From: Mycolicibacterium sp. 018/SC-01/001
GTDB lineage: Bacteria > Actinomycetota > Actinomycetes > Mycobacteriales > Mycobacteriaceae
Direction: 5' to 3'
Length of the DNA stretch: 64,000 bases
Assembly (NCBI RefSeq): GCF_007096635.1
Contig: NZ_VKAA01000001.1
Location: 62,001-126,000, forward strand
The translations under genes were made by a program, and so were the position numbers. The notes beneath the pieces were generated by a model. It saw nothing but the letters and a program-made list of their open reading frames with translations, was not told the origin of the DNA and made no database searches. Positions 39,506 through 47,626 of this stretch are shown in pieces (position 1 is the stretch's first letter; each line of letters begins with the position of its first letter).

Positions 39506-39664
39506 TCAGTGCTGGGCGTGTGCGATGTATCCGAGGTGTTCGCCGCAGGTATCGCAGAGGGTTATGACGCGGATGCGGAGGCTGTCGTGCGGAATGCCGG
39601 GTGCTCCGCATCGTTCGCATCTTAGGGCGGGGGTGCGTTCGGCGTCTTCGTTGACAGCGTCCAT
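39506..39664 (-). CDS. Small zinc-ribbon-like protein (52 aa), possibly truncated
   Basis: From ATG 39664 the frame encodes a short protein with two CxxC knuckles: LRCERCGAPG and ITLCDTCGEHLGYIAHAQH. The frame is open further upstream to about 39760 without a start codon (SYCRPGTRRFRSWVLDAMD, with two more Cys), so the present gene may be the end of a longer, decayed one. Four cysteines spaced this way suggest a rubredoxin-like zinc ribbon. The function is unknown. Confidence 0.45.
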   Translation of the reverse strand: MDAVNEDAERTPALRCERCGAPGIPHDSLRIRVITLCDTCGEHLGYIAHAQH

Positions 39665-39755
39665 GGCGTCGAGCACCCAGGATCGGAATCGCCGCGTGCC
39701 GGGCCGACAGTAGGAAGCGCAGGCTGCGGCACTTTTTCTTGATCTGCAGCACCAG

Positions 39756-39912
39756 TTAGCGCGCTCCGAGCCTGGCCAGCCGTTGGTCGGTGTCGTTCCA
39801 GAGGGAGTCCCAGCCGGCGTAGAAACTCAAATAGCGGCAGTGCTCGTCGGGGATTGGTTGCAGGATGGCCTCGATTTGGCCCCGCGTACTCTCCGGCGTC
39901 AGGTAGGACGCG
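39756..39912 (-). pseudogene. C-terminal fragment of an unknown gene
   Basis: The minus-strand frame ending at 39756 reads YLTPESTRGQIEAILQPIPD, then CRYLSFYAGWDSLWNDTDQR and LARLGAR. This looks like genuine protein sequence, but upstream the frame runs antiphase into the secreted-protein gene at 39919 and has no start of its own. I interpret it as the 3' remnant of a gene cut by rearrangement at the island edge. Confidence 0.4.
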
Positions 39913-39918
39913 CAGGGC

Positions 39919-40239
39919 TCAGCTCCCGACGCCGATCCCGACACCACCCAGGCCGCCGTCGATCCGGACACCGCCGTCGTCGTGGTCGTTCGGGCAGGAG
40001 ACGTCGACGTAGACCGTGGTGAACGTCGTCGGCGGCGGTCCGGTGAGATCCGGATTGTGCACACCCAGTGAGCGGCATTCCGACAGCGGACGACTACTGA
40101 CGCCGCTCACCCAGTTGATCGCGACGTCATACCCCTGATTCTCGAGTTCGTCGATGACGGCCTTGGCTGAACCCGGATCTGCCGCCGCCGTCGGTGCGAG
40201 CAGGACGGCCACCGACACGCCGAGTGCGATTCGGAGCAT
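39919..40239 (-). CDS. Small secreted protein, intact copy
   Basis: A 106-aa exported protein from ATG 40239, preceded directly by GGAGGC. The signal peptide is LRIALGVSVAVLLAPTAAA before DPGSAKAV. The mature chain contains two cysteines (SECRSLG, VDVSCPNDHDDGG) and ends in a Gly-rich tail. A degenerate copy lies at 34996-35200 in the same orientation. Exported proteins of this kind with a DPGSAKAVIDELENQGYDV start are common in mycobacteria; the function is unknown. Confidence 0.75.
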   Translation of the reverse strand: MLRIALGVSVAVLLAPTAAADPGSAKAVIDELENQGYDVAINWVSGVSSRPLSECRSLGVHNPDLTGPPPTTFTTVYVDVSCPNDHDDGGVRIDGGLGGVGIGVGS

Positions 40240-40255
40240 GCCTCCATCATGCGCG

Positions 40256-41023
40256 TCATCGCACCGCGTCTTTGAGCAGATACAGAAATGGGCGGTGGCT
40301 GGCCCGGCCGTCGCGGCGCAGCGGCATGCTGTCGATCGCCGCGGCATACCAGTCCGTACGGTCGATCCCCGTCAAGTCGAGCCGCCGACCGCAGCGCGCC
40401 GCGACACCCAGCAGCAGCAGCGCGCCGGCACGCCCGTTGCCCTCCCGGAACGGGTGAATCTGGTTGTAGTCGGCGTAGATTCGGGCCAGCTCGTAGGCAA
40501 GTCGTGCCTCGTCCTCGACGCCGCCCAGCTGCTGCGCGCGGTCGTGTATCGCCGTCATCGCATCGCCGATCCCCGACACCGAGCCGAACGCCTGCCTGCC
40601 CCTTCTCAAGTCGACGGTCCGGTACCGGCCCGCCCAGGCGTACACCCCGCCGAACAGGTGCCGGTGCATGTCGCGGACGTCGAGCGGAACGGCGCCGGGC
40701 GGCCGGCACAGCCACTCCGCCATCCGCGCCGCCGACGTCATGTACTCGAGATCGGCGAGTGCGTCGGCCGTGGTGACCCCGAATTCGTTGCGCAGCACCT
40801 GTGTTCCCGGGATCAGGTATGGCGCCGGTCGACCCAGACGCATCCTGCGACGCGGCCGGCTCGACGGCGGATGGCGCTCCCGATACGACGCCAGATGGTC
40901 CTCGCAGCGGAGCTCACCACGCGCGATCGCGGTGAGGGCGTCGAGATGCTCGGAGTCCGGTCGCCATCCCTCGATGCGGTGCACCGCCACCGTCGTCGCG
41001 ACGACGTGCTCCCGGGCATCCAT
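40256..41023 (-). CDS. Fic-domain protein (predicted AMP-transferase)
   Basis: A 255-aa protein. The Fic active-site motif HPFREGNGR spans residues 190-198 with catalytic H190. The preceding LAYELARIYADYNQI and the flap-region hairpin GRYRTVDL are also present. The first 45 residues (HRIEGWRPDSEHLDALTAIA, then RGEL) resemble the antitoxin/inhibitory helix module of Fic proteins. The usual Ser/Thr four residues before E18-G19 is Val14, so inhibition may be weak or differently made. It starts directly after the stop of the nucleotidyltransferase gene. Confidence 0.88.
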   Translation of the reverse strand: MDAREHVVATTVAVHRIEGWRPDSEHLDALTAIARGELRCEDHLASYRERHPPSSRPRRRMRLGRPAPYLIPGTQVLRNEFGVTTADALADLEYMTSAARMAEWLCRPPGAVPLDVRDMHRHLFGGVYAWAGRYRTVDLRRGRQAFGSVSGIGDAMTAIHDRAQQLGGVEDEARLAYELARIYADYNQIHPFREGNGRAGALLLLGVAARCGRRLDLTGIDRTDWYAAAIDSMPLRRDGRASHRPFLYLLKDAVR

Positions 41024-42016
41024 CTACTGGTCGGCGAACGCCGAAATCGACGCCAGATAGGACAGTTTGCGCATCACCCCGGACACTTCCCGGGCGACAC
41101 TGCGCAGTCCCGCCCGGTCCTGCGGGGAGAGGTCCCCCAGCGACACGACGTCCCCGGCCCGCACCGGCGTCACGCGGCTCCGCCATCGGAACCGCACCAA
41201 CCACTGGTGACATTCGCTCAACGACGCCGCGTCGTCGATGTCCAGCACACCGCCGGCCGCACCGTCAGTGAGACGCTCCAGGGTGGCCAGCGTGGTCGAG
41301 CCGGCCGACAGTGCCGCCCAGCGCGCGATCTTGACCACGGGATCGATGACGGCGCGTTTGACGTCGACGGAATCGCCGGCGCTGACGAGCACCCGCAATC
41401 GGGATGGCACCGATGCCCGCACCGCGGTGGCGTCCTGCAGCATGGCTCGGCGCACCGCGTAGTGACGGTCCGCCGCCGTCGCCGCCGTCATCCGCAAGGC
41501 GTCCTCCGGCCCCGCCACCGCCGACGCATCCGCCAGCAGCCCGGTCATCACCACGCCGCGGTCCTTCTCGGGGTCACTCGCCCACCGCTCGATGCCCTCG
41601 ACCCAGCTGCGCCGCCGGCGGCAGAACCGGGTCCTGCTGGCCAGCACGCCGTTGGCGTCTCCGCCGACCCCGCTGCGCTCGAGCAGCGCGTGCACCTCGG
41701 CCGCGCGCATCAGCAGGGCGTCCTTCTCGTCGTCGGTCACCCCGTCGCCGAGCAGCACCATCGTCTCGACGTCGGACCCTGGGACGGCCTCGCCACGGGC
41801 CACGCTGCCCGAGACGAACCACGTCCAGTCCGCCGGTTCGACCAGGCGCACCCCCGCGGCCACGGCGTGGCGCAGCACCGCCGACCACGCCGCGGTGCGT
41901 TCGGGCTGTCGGGTCAGGCTCGCCGTCGCCTGGTCCACAGCGGCGCGCAGACCCGCCTCGTCGGCGCACTCGTCGAGCGCAGCGACGCTCTGCGCGAGAT
42001 CATGAGCGGACGGCAT
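41024..42016 (-). CDS. DUF294-type putative nucleotidyltransferase
   Basis: A 330-aa protein with a polymerase-beta-like nucleotidyltransferase motif SGSVARGEAVPGSDVETMVL near residues 68-88, followed by a helical DUF294-C-like domain. This layout is shared with GlnD-like uridylyltransferases and CBS-linked DUF294 proteins, but no CBS or ACT domain is present. It is directly followed by a Fic gene with no gap. Both may transfer nucleotidyl groups to proteins; a joint function is inferred only from adjacency. Confidence 0.75.
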   Translation of the reverse strand: MPSAHDLAQSVAALDECADEAGLRAAVDQATASLTRQPERTAAWSAVLRHAVAAGVRLVEPADWTWFVSGSVARGEAVPGSDVETMVLLGDGVTDDEKDALLMRAAEVHALLERSGVGGDANGVLASRTRFCRRRRSWVEGIERWASDPEKDRGVVMTGLLADASAVAGPEDALRMTAATAADRHYAVRRAMLQDATAVRASVPSRLRVLVSAGDSVDVKRAVIDPVVKIARWAALSAGSTTLATLERLTDGAAGGVLDIDDAASLSECHQWLVRFRWRSRVTPVRAGDVVSLGDLSPQDRAGLRSVAREVSGVMRKLSYLASISAFADQ

Positions 42017-42094
42017 GGAGTCGATTGTGACCCGTCCAGGCTCCGGTCACACAGCCGTGACATCACCGAAACGACCAGCACACGATCGCTTCGT

Positions 42095-42120
42095 ACATTC
42101 CTGTCACACGACAGGAATGT
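42095..42120. promoter_or_regulatory. 26-bp perfect inverted repeat upstream of APC permease
   Basis: The arms ACATTCCTGTC (42095-42105) and GACAGGAATGT (42110-42120) are perfect complements separated by ACAC. The element ends 16 nt before the permease ATG, next to its GAGGAG ribosome-binding site, and lacks a following T-run. It is a candidate operator for an unlinked regulator or a 5'-UTR hairpin that controls translation. Confidence 0.65.
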
Positions 42121-42136
42121 TTCATCGAGGAGCACC

Positions 42137-43669
42137 ATGACCGCCGGCTACGACCCCGCCATCTCCTCCGCGGAGGATGCCTCCACTCTGGAGGAACTCG
42201 GCTACACCCAGGAATTGCACCGCGGCATCGGCGGCTACGCCTCGTTCGCGTCCGGCTTCTCCTTCGTGTCGATCCTGACGACGGTCTTCGCGTTCTTCCC
42301 GCTCGGTTTCGCACTCGGCGGCCCGTCGTTCTTCTTCACCTGGCCCATCGTGTTCGTCTGCCAGTTCTGCGTGTGCCTGGTCTTCGCCGAACTGTCCGGC
42401 AAGTTCCCCGTCGCCGGCGCGATCTACCAGTGGTCACGCCGGTTGGCCGGGAATGCGATCGGCTGGTTCGCCGGGTGGTTCATGCTCATCGGCTACATCG
42501 TCTCGATCGCGGCGCTGGCGATCGCCATGCAGACCGTGTTGCCGCCGATCTGGAGCGGATTCCAACTGGTCGGCACCGACATGGATCCGCTGTCCGTCGA
42601 CGGCGCCACCAACGGCATCATCCTGGGTGCCGTCACGATCGTGCTGTGCACGATCATCAGCGCAGCGGGCGTGCGGTTCATGGCCCGGATCACCGTCACG
42701 GGGGTGACGCTGGAGATCATCGGCGTCGTGCTGATCATCGGTGCGATGTTCCTGACCGCCGAACGCGGCCCCGTGCAGGCCGTCGCCGACACCGGCGGCC
42801 ACGGCAGCGGCGTGCACTACCTACCCGCGTTCCTCGCCTCGATGCTGATGGCCGCGTACGTCATGTACGGATTCGACAGCGCCGCAGAGCTTTCCGAGGA
42901 GACCCGCGACCCGCGGCGCACCGCGCCGAAGGCGATCGTCATGGCCCTGCTGGTGTCTTTCGTCGGCGGCGGCCTGATGATCCTCGCCGCGCTGATGTCG
43001 GCACCCGAGCTCGGCGACGACCTCGCCCACGGCGGGATGGCGTGGGTGATCGAGAGCCAGCTCGACACGTGGCTCGGCAAGACGCTGCTGGGTCTGGTGG
43101 CCGTCGCGATCTTCTCGGCGACCCTGGCGATCCAGGCGTCGGCGTCGCGAGTGATGTTCTCGATGGCCCGCGACAACCGTCTGCCGTTCGGCTCGTTCCT
43201 GGCGCGGGTGAACAAGCGGACCGGCACCCCGGTCATCACCGGCATCTCGGTCAGCCTGCTGGCGATCCTCGTGCTGCTCGTCAACCTCGGTCAGGCCAGT
43301 GTGTTCGCCGCGATCGCGTCGGTCTCGGTGGTGATCGTCTACCTGGCCTACCTGATGGTCACGGTCCCCGCTCTGGTGCATCGGCTGCGGGGAACGAGCC
43401 TGTCGCACGGCAAACCGATCATGGACCTGGGTCGCTGGGGCATCCCGGTCAACCTGATCGCGGTCGTGATGGGCGGACTTCTGGTGATCAACATCGGCTG
43501 GCCGCGCCAGGAGGTCTACAACCCCGACGGCGACTCGCTGTTCCTGCAGTACTTCGCGCTGATCTTCGTGGTGCTCACCCTGGTCGTCGGACTCGTCGCC
43601 TACCGGGTGGTCAAGGATCGCGACGGCGCGCCCGACCCGGTCGACGCACTGGTCGGCAAGAAGCGCTGA
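42137..43669 (+). CDS. APC-superfamily amino acid/amine permease
   Basis: A 510-aa transporter with 12 predicted transmembrane helices. The GYTQELHRGIGGYASFASGF start and the helix 1-2 region resemble the ACT/choline-GABA branch of APC permeases, and YGFDSAAELSEETRDPRRTA is the conserved TM6-7 loop. ATG 42137 follows CGAGGAGCACC. The substrate is not determined. The neighbouring ligase is unrelated. A 26-bp palindrome upstream suggests specific regulation. Confidence 0.88.
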   Translation: MTAGYDPAISSAEDASTLEELGYTQELHRGIGGYASFASGFSFVSILTTVFAFFPLGFALGGPSFFFTWPIVFVCQFCVCLVFAELSGKFPVAGAIYQWSRRLAGNAIGWFAGWFMLIGYIVSIAALAIAMQTVLPPIWSGFQLVGTDMDPLSVDGATNGIILGAVTIVLCTIISAAGVRFMARITVTGVTLEIIGVVLIIGAMFLTAERGPVQAVADTGGHGSGVHYLPAFLASMLMAAYVMYGFDSAAELSEETRDPRRTAPKAIVMALLVSFVGGGLMILAALMSAPELGDDLAHGGMAWVIESQLDTWLGKTLLGLVAVAIFSATLAIQASASRVMFSMARDNRLPFGSFLARVNKRTGTPVITGISVSLLAILVLLVNLGQASVFAAIASVSVVIVYLAYLMVTVPALVHRLRGTSLSHGKPIMDLGRWGIPVNLIAVVMGGLLVINIGWPRQEVYNPDGDSLFLQYFALIFVVLTLVVGLVAYRVVKDRDGAPDPVDALVGKKR

Positions 43670-43693
43670 GCCACCGGGTCAGAATGGGAGTCG

Positions 43694-44764
43694 ATGAGAC
43701 TCCCCGTGCTGCCGCCCGTCTCGCCGATGCTGGCGAAGTCAGTCCCCGAGATCCCGCCGGGCGCGTGGTACGAGCCGAAGTGGGACGGGTTCCGATCGAT
43801 CCTGTTCCGGGACGGCGACGAGGTCGAACTGGGCAGCCGCAACGGGCGGCCGATGACCCGCTACTTCCCCGAGATCGCCGACGCCGCGCGGGTCGAACTC
43901 CCGCCGCGCTGCGTGATCGACGGCGAGATCGTCATCGCCACCGGCGACGGACTGCATTTCGAGGCGCTGCAATTGCGCCTGCATCCGGCCGCCTCGCGGG
44001 TGCGGATGCTTGCCGAGCAGACGCCGGCCGCGTTCATCGCGTTCGACGTGCTGGCGCTGGGTGACGAGGACGTGACGGGGCGACCGTTCGCGGAGCGGCG
44101 CGCCGTGCTCGTCGACGCGCTGTCCGGGGCGGGCCCGGTGTTTCACGTGACACCGGCGACCACGGATCCGGACACCGCCCGAGTGTGGTTCTCGACGTTC
44201 GAGGGCGCCGGCCTCGACGGCGTCATCGCCAAACCACCTGAGATCACCTACCAGCCCGACAAGCGCGTGATGTTCAAGATCAAGCATCAGCGCACCGCGG
44301 ACTGCGTGGTGGCCGGCTACCGGTTACACAAATCCGGGCCGGATGCGGTGGGCTCGCTTCTGCTCGGGCTGTACGCCGCCGACGGATCACTGGCCTCGGT
44401 CGGTGTCATCGGCGCGTTCCCGATGGCGCGACGGCGTGCTCTGTTCACCGAGCTGCAGCCGCTGGTGACCACGTTCGACGATCATCCGTGGAACTGGGCC
44501 GCGCACGTCGACCCCGATGTGGTGCGCCGCCACGGCGGCGGCTCGCGGTGGAACGCGGGCAAGGACCTGTCGTTCGTGCCGCTGCGTCCCGAGCGAGTCG
44601 TCGAAGTGCGCTACGAACACATGGAGGGGACGCGGTTTCGGCACATGGCGCAGTTCAACCGGTGGCGGCCCGACCGCGATCCCCGCTCGTGCACCTTCGA
44701 CCAGATCGACCGTCCCGTCGATTTCCACCTCGACGACATCGTCCCGGGGCTCGGCGGACGCTGA
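43694..44764 (+). CDS. ligC: ATP-dependent DNA ligase LigC1 (Rv3731 type)
   Basis: A 356-aa minimal ligase, closest in sequence to M. tuberculosis LigC (LPVLPPVSPMLAKSV start). The catalytic lysine is K29 in YEPKWDGFRSILF; also visible are IDGEIVIATGDG, FEGAGLDGVIAKPPEI, FKIKHQRTADCV and the end RWRPDRDPRSCTFDQID. It differs from LigC2 at 33880 in lacking an adjoining polymerase gene. It probably seals nicks in base-excision or end-joining repair. A palindromic repeat follows its stop. Confidence 0.93.
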   Translation: MRLPVLPPVSPMLAKSVPEIPPGAWYEPKWDGFRSILFRDGDEVELGSRNGRPMTRYFPEIADAARVELPPRCVIDGEIVIATGDGLHFEALQLRLHPAASRVRMLAEQTPAAFIAFDVLALGDEDVTGRPFAERRAVLVDALSGAGPVFHVTPATTDPDTARVWFSTFEGAGLDGVIAKPPEITYQPDKRVMFKIKHQRTADCVVAGYRLHKSGPDAVGSLLLGLYAADGSLASVGVIGAFPMARRRALFTELQPLVTTFDDHPWNWAAHVDPDVVRRHGGGSRWNAGKDLSFVPLRPERVVEVRYEHMEGTRFRHMAQFNRWRPDRDPRSCTFDQIDRPVDFHLDDIVPGLGGR

Positions 44765-44789
44765 CCGTCCTTCCCGCGAGTCTTCCTTC

Positions 44790-44854
44790 CCGCGAGCAGA
44801 CAGGAACTCGAGCTGTTCGGCGGCGTGTCGCGCGAGTTCATGCCTGGCTCGCGG
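44790..44854. repeat. Dispersed palindromic element, copy B
   Basis: Outer arms CCGCGAGC (44790-44797) and GCTCGCGG (44847-44854), inner arms AACTCG (44805-44810) and CGAGTT (44833-44838). The left part shares CCGCGAGCAGACA and CTCGAGCTGT with copy A; the right arm is less well kept. A partial extra unit CCCGCGAG lies just upstream at 44773-44780. It follows the ligase stop by 25 nt. Confidence 0.75.
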
Positions 44855-44939
44855 TGCGGCGATGTGGCAGTTCCCACCCTCGTGGTTGAGTTGCTGCCAG
44901 ACGGGAATGGTGACCCTCGGCACAGCCTTGTAGCCGAAC

Positions 44940-45812
44940 ATGGACCTCGGACTCAGCATTCCCATCCTGGACATCGACGGCGGCACCACAGCGATCGGGC
45001 CGGAACTCGCCAGCGTCGGCGAGGCCGCGGAGGCGGTCGGCGCGAACTCGCTGTGGTTCATGGACCACTTCTTCCAGATCGAGCCCACCGGCCTGCCCGC
45101 AGAGGCCAACATGCTGGAGGGTTACACGCTGCTCGGCTACCTCGCCGCCCACACGTCCCAGATCGACCTGGGCCTGCTCGTCACCGGCGTGACCTATCGC
45201 CACCCGGGATTGCTCGCCAAAACGGTGACGACCGTCGACGTGCTCTCGGGCGGCCGCGCGGTGCTGGGCATCGGCGCGGCGTGGTTCGAGCGGGAGCACC
45301 TCGGCCTCGGTGTGCCGTACCCGCCGCTGAAGGAGCGGTTCGAACGCCTCGAGGAAGCGATCCAGATCTGCAACCAGATGTGGGACCCCGACAACAACGG
45401 GGAGTACCACGGCAAGCACTACCACCTGCAGGAAACGCTGTGCAATCCGCAGCCGATCAACAAGCCGAAGGTGCTCATCGGTGGCAGCGGTGAGCGCAAG
45501 ACCCTGCGCCTGGTGGCCCAGTACGGCGACGCCTGCAATCTGATCGCGCCGTCGACCGACGAGGTGGCCCACAAGTTGGAGGTGCTGCGTGGGCACTGCG
45601 ACGACGTCGGCCGCGACTACGACACCATTCGCAAGACCATCATGGTCAACGACCTGAGCCCGGCGTCGGACACCCGCGACGAGTTCGTCTCCGCCATGGC
45701 TGATTTCGCGAAGCTGGGTGTCGACGAGGTGATCGTGTTCCCGCCGACCGGCTCGCCGGCGGCGTGGATCGAGGGTATCGGACCGGCGGTCGAGCAGCTC
45801 GCCGAGCTCTAG
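44940..45812 (+). CDS. LLM-class F420-dependent oxidoreductase
   Basis: A 290-aa luciferase-like fold protein: SLWFMDHFFQIEPTGLPAEA, IDLGLLVTGVTYRHPGLLAK, LGIGAAWFEREHLGLGVPYP and KVLIGGSGERKTLRLVAQYG. It is a clear paralogue of the protein at 26402. Copies of a palindromic element lie before it (44790) and just after its stop (45823). No neighbouring gene points to a substrate. Confidence 0.87.
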   Translation: MDLGLSIPILDIDGGTTAIGPELASVGEAAEAVGANSLWFMDHFFQIEPTGLPAEANMLEGYTLLGYLAAHTSQIDLGLLVTGVTYRHPGLLAKTVTTVDVLSGGRAVLGIGAAWFEREHLGLGVPYPPLKERFERLEEAIQICNQMWDPDNNGEYHGKHYHLQETLCNPQPINKPKVLIGGSGERKTLRLVAQYGDACNLIAPSTDEVAHKLEVLRGHCDDVGRDYDTIRKTIMVNDLSPASDTRDEFVSAMADFAKLGVDEVIVFPPTGSPAAWIEGIGPAVEQLAEL

Positions 45813-45822
45813 ATTCCTTTCC

Positions 45823-45883
45823 GCGAAGAGACGCGAACTCGAGTGTTTCGGCCGGCGATTCACTCGAGTTCGCGTCTGCTCGC
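45823..45883. repeat. Dispersed palindromic element, copy C
   Basis: A 15-bp perfect stem ACGCGAACTCGAGTG (45831-45845) with CACTCGAGTTCGCGT (45861-45875), extended outward by imperfect pairing of GCGAAGAG with CTGCTCGC. It starts 10 nt after the oxidoreductase stop and lies before the convergent reactivase gene. TCGAGTTCGCGTCTGCTCGC is shared exactly with copy A. Confidence 0.8.
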
Positions 45884-45916
45884 CAGGGGTCCACCGCCGC
45901 GGGCCCCACCGCCGGA

Positions 45917-47626
45917 TTAGGTGACGGCCCTTCCGGAGTAGAGGGCGACCAGGCCGCGGGCGACCGCGAAACGCGGGCCGTGCACACCGTCGATGTGCGC
46001 GCGCCCGACGACGACACGCGCGGGCCGTAGCGCTTCGGCGACGGTGCGCATCAGCTCGTCGTCCAGCGCCCCGCCGCCGGCAAGCACCAGGGCACGCGGC
46101 GGCTCGTCGAATGCCGCCAGACACCTCGCGATGTTCGCCGCGACGGTCTCCTGCTTGACCGCCAATCGCAAACTGCGCCATTCCTCGGCGGCCAGCCGGT
46201 TGGAGAACGGCACCAAACCCGCACTGCCGCGGGTGCACAACCGGCCGATCGCATCGGAGGACGCCGGGGCGTCGAGGAACACCCGCCTGCCGTCCTCCTC
46301 GTGCGCGACGTGTGGACCCTCCACCCGCACCGCGGGTGTACGCTTCACCGTCTCGGCCAGCGCCTGCGGGATACCGAGCACCTGGGCGATCGCGACCGTG
46401 ATCGACTCCCCCGCCCCGGCGGCCACCACGGTGCGCTCGGCGCCGATGAGATCGACTGTGCCGCCGCCGATATCGCAGACCATCGCATCGGGCGGGAAGC
46501 CCGGCGTGGTGCGCGCACCCCAGGCAGCCGCCTCGGGCTCCGACGCCAGCGTGCGGGCCGGGCGACCGGTCAGCTCGCTCAGCCGCTCGGCGGCGTCGGC
46601 CGCCTCCTCGGCAGCCAGCAGCGCGACCACGGTACCGGTGGCGTCGACGACGCCACGACGCAGCCAGGCACCGTTGTCGATCGTCGCCAGATCGGTGAAG
46701 AACGCATCGTGCACCGCGAGGCCCTCGGCCGCCGACGGAATCGATTGCAGACGAACGCGTCTCACCGTCCCTGGCACAGATCGACGCAGCACCGCGTGCG
46801 CCTCCGCCGGTGTGCACCGTAACCGTGCGCCGCCGTCAAGGATCTCGACGTAGTCGTCGTCTTCCGCAGGAGGGGCAGGCGGTTCGGTGCGGGCGGTGAC
46901 CGCGATCGCCGCCGCATCGGCCAACTCGCGACAGAACTCGGCGACATCGGGCAGCCGCTCGACGGGTAACTCCAGCGCGGCCGAGAGCGCGATCGGATCG
47001 GCCATCGCCCGATACGCGCGTCCCTGCTCCACGACCTCGACGGCGACCAGGGCGCCGGGAGCGAGTCCGGCGAGGTCACATTCGTCGACGACGGGCACCT
47101 CGACAGGTATGCGATTGCGGATCAACACCGCGTCGTCCTGCGCCGCCACCACTCCGACGATGTGCCACCCCTGAACCGCCGCCGCGCTGATCTCGCGCGC
47201 CGCCACCTCGAAGTCGGTGTCCGCGTCGACGGAGACGACCACCGGCCCGTCCGTCACGGCTGAACCCAGGTCGGCGAGCCGAACATGCTGTCCCACAGCG
47301 TGTCCCGCACCGGCCGGGGTACTGGCGTCAGGCCGGCGCAGGCTGCGCACCGGCGCCGACGGCGAGTAGGCAGGCGGGATCGGTGCGGTCGCGGTGTCCA
47401 CCGGCCGCAGCGCCGAGAGCAACAGCTCATCGGCGCGTACGCCGGCGTCCACCTCGATCTTGTGGAGCAGGGCCGCTGCGCCCTGCAGCGAATCGTGACT
47501 GCCCTTGCGGCCGCGGGTGGGTGCCTGCCCGTGCGCGAGCGTGGTGGTCGCACCGCCGAGCACACGCGCCAGCACGATCTCGGTGGTGTGGTTGCCGATG
47601 TCGATACCGGCCACCGTGCGGCTCAA
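45917..47626 (-). CDS. Diol/glycerol dehydratase reactivase, large ATPase subunit
   Basis: A 569-aa DdrA/GdrA-type chaperone ATPase that exchanges damaged cobalamin on diol dehydratase. It has the actin/Hsp70-like phosphate motif VAGIDIGNHTTEIVLA, a second one in VCDIGGGTVDLIGAE, and LVLAGGGALDDELMRTVAEA. TTG 47626 overlaps the small-subunit stop by 4 nt (TTGA); GTG 47614 is an alternative. The small reactivase subunit (DdrB) is not seen nearby. It is the last gene of the dehydratase operon. Confidence 0.88.
   Translation of the reverse strand: MSRTVAGIDIGNHTTEIVLARVLGGATTTLAHGQAPTRGRKGSHDSLQGAAALLHKIEVDAGVRADELLLSALRPVDTATAPIPPAYSPSAPVRSLRRPDASTPAGAGHAVGQHVRLADLGSAVTDGPVVVSVDADTDFEVAAREISAAAVQGWHIVGVVAAQDDAVLIRNRIPVEVPVVDECDLAGLAPGALVAVEVVEQGRAYRAMADPIALSAALELPVERLPDVAEFCRELADAAAIAVTARTEPPAPPAEDDDYVEILDGGARLRCTPAEAHAVLRRSVPGTVRRVRLQSIPSAAEGLAVHDAFFTDLATIDNGAWLRRGVVDATGTVVALLAAEEAADAAERLSELTGRPARTLASEPEAAAWGARTTPGFPPDAMVCDIGGGTVDLIGAERTVVAAGAGESITVAIAQVLGIPQALAETVKRTPAVRVEGPHVAHEEDGRRVFLDAPASSDAIGRLCTRGSAGLVPFSNRLAAEEWRSLRLAVKQETVAANIARCLAAFDEPPRALVLAGGGALDDELMRTVAEALRPARVVVGRAHIDGVHGPRFAVARGLVALYSGRAVT

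Noticed and set aside
39302..39625. Plus-strand 107-aa frame in the second island
   Set aside because: The minus strand encodes a better two-CxxC protein here; this frame has no ribosome-binding site or recognisable feature.
42095..42120. Reading the permease palindrome as an intrinsic terminator
   Set aside because: No T-run follows and it sits just before a start codon on the coding side; an operator or translational hairpin fits better.
40154..42136. Plus-strand 1171-aa frame leading into the APC permease
   Set aside because: The first 661 codons are antisense to the Fic and nucleotidyltransferase genes and are Arg/Pro-rich shadow sequence; the permease starts at ATG 42137.
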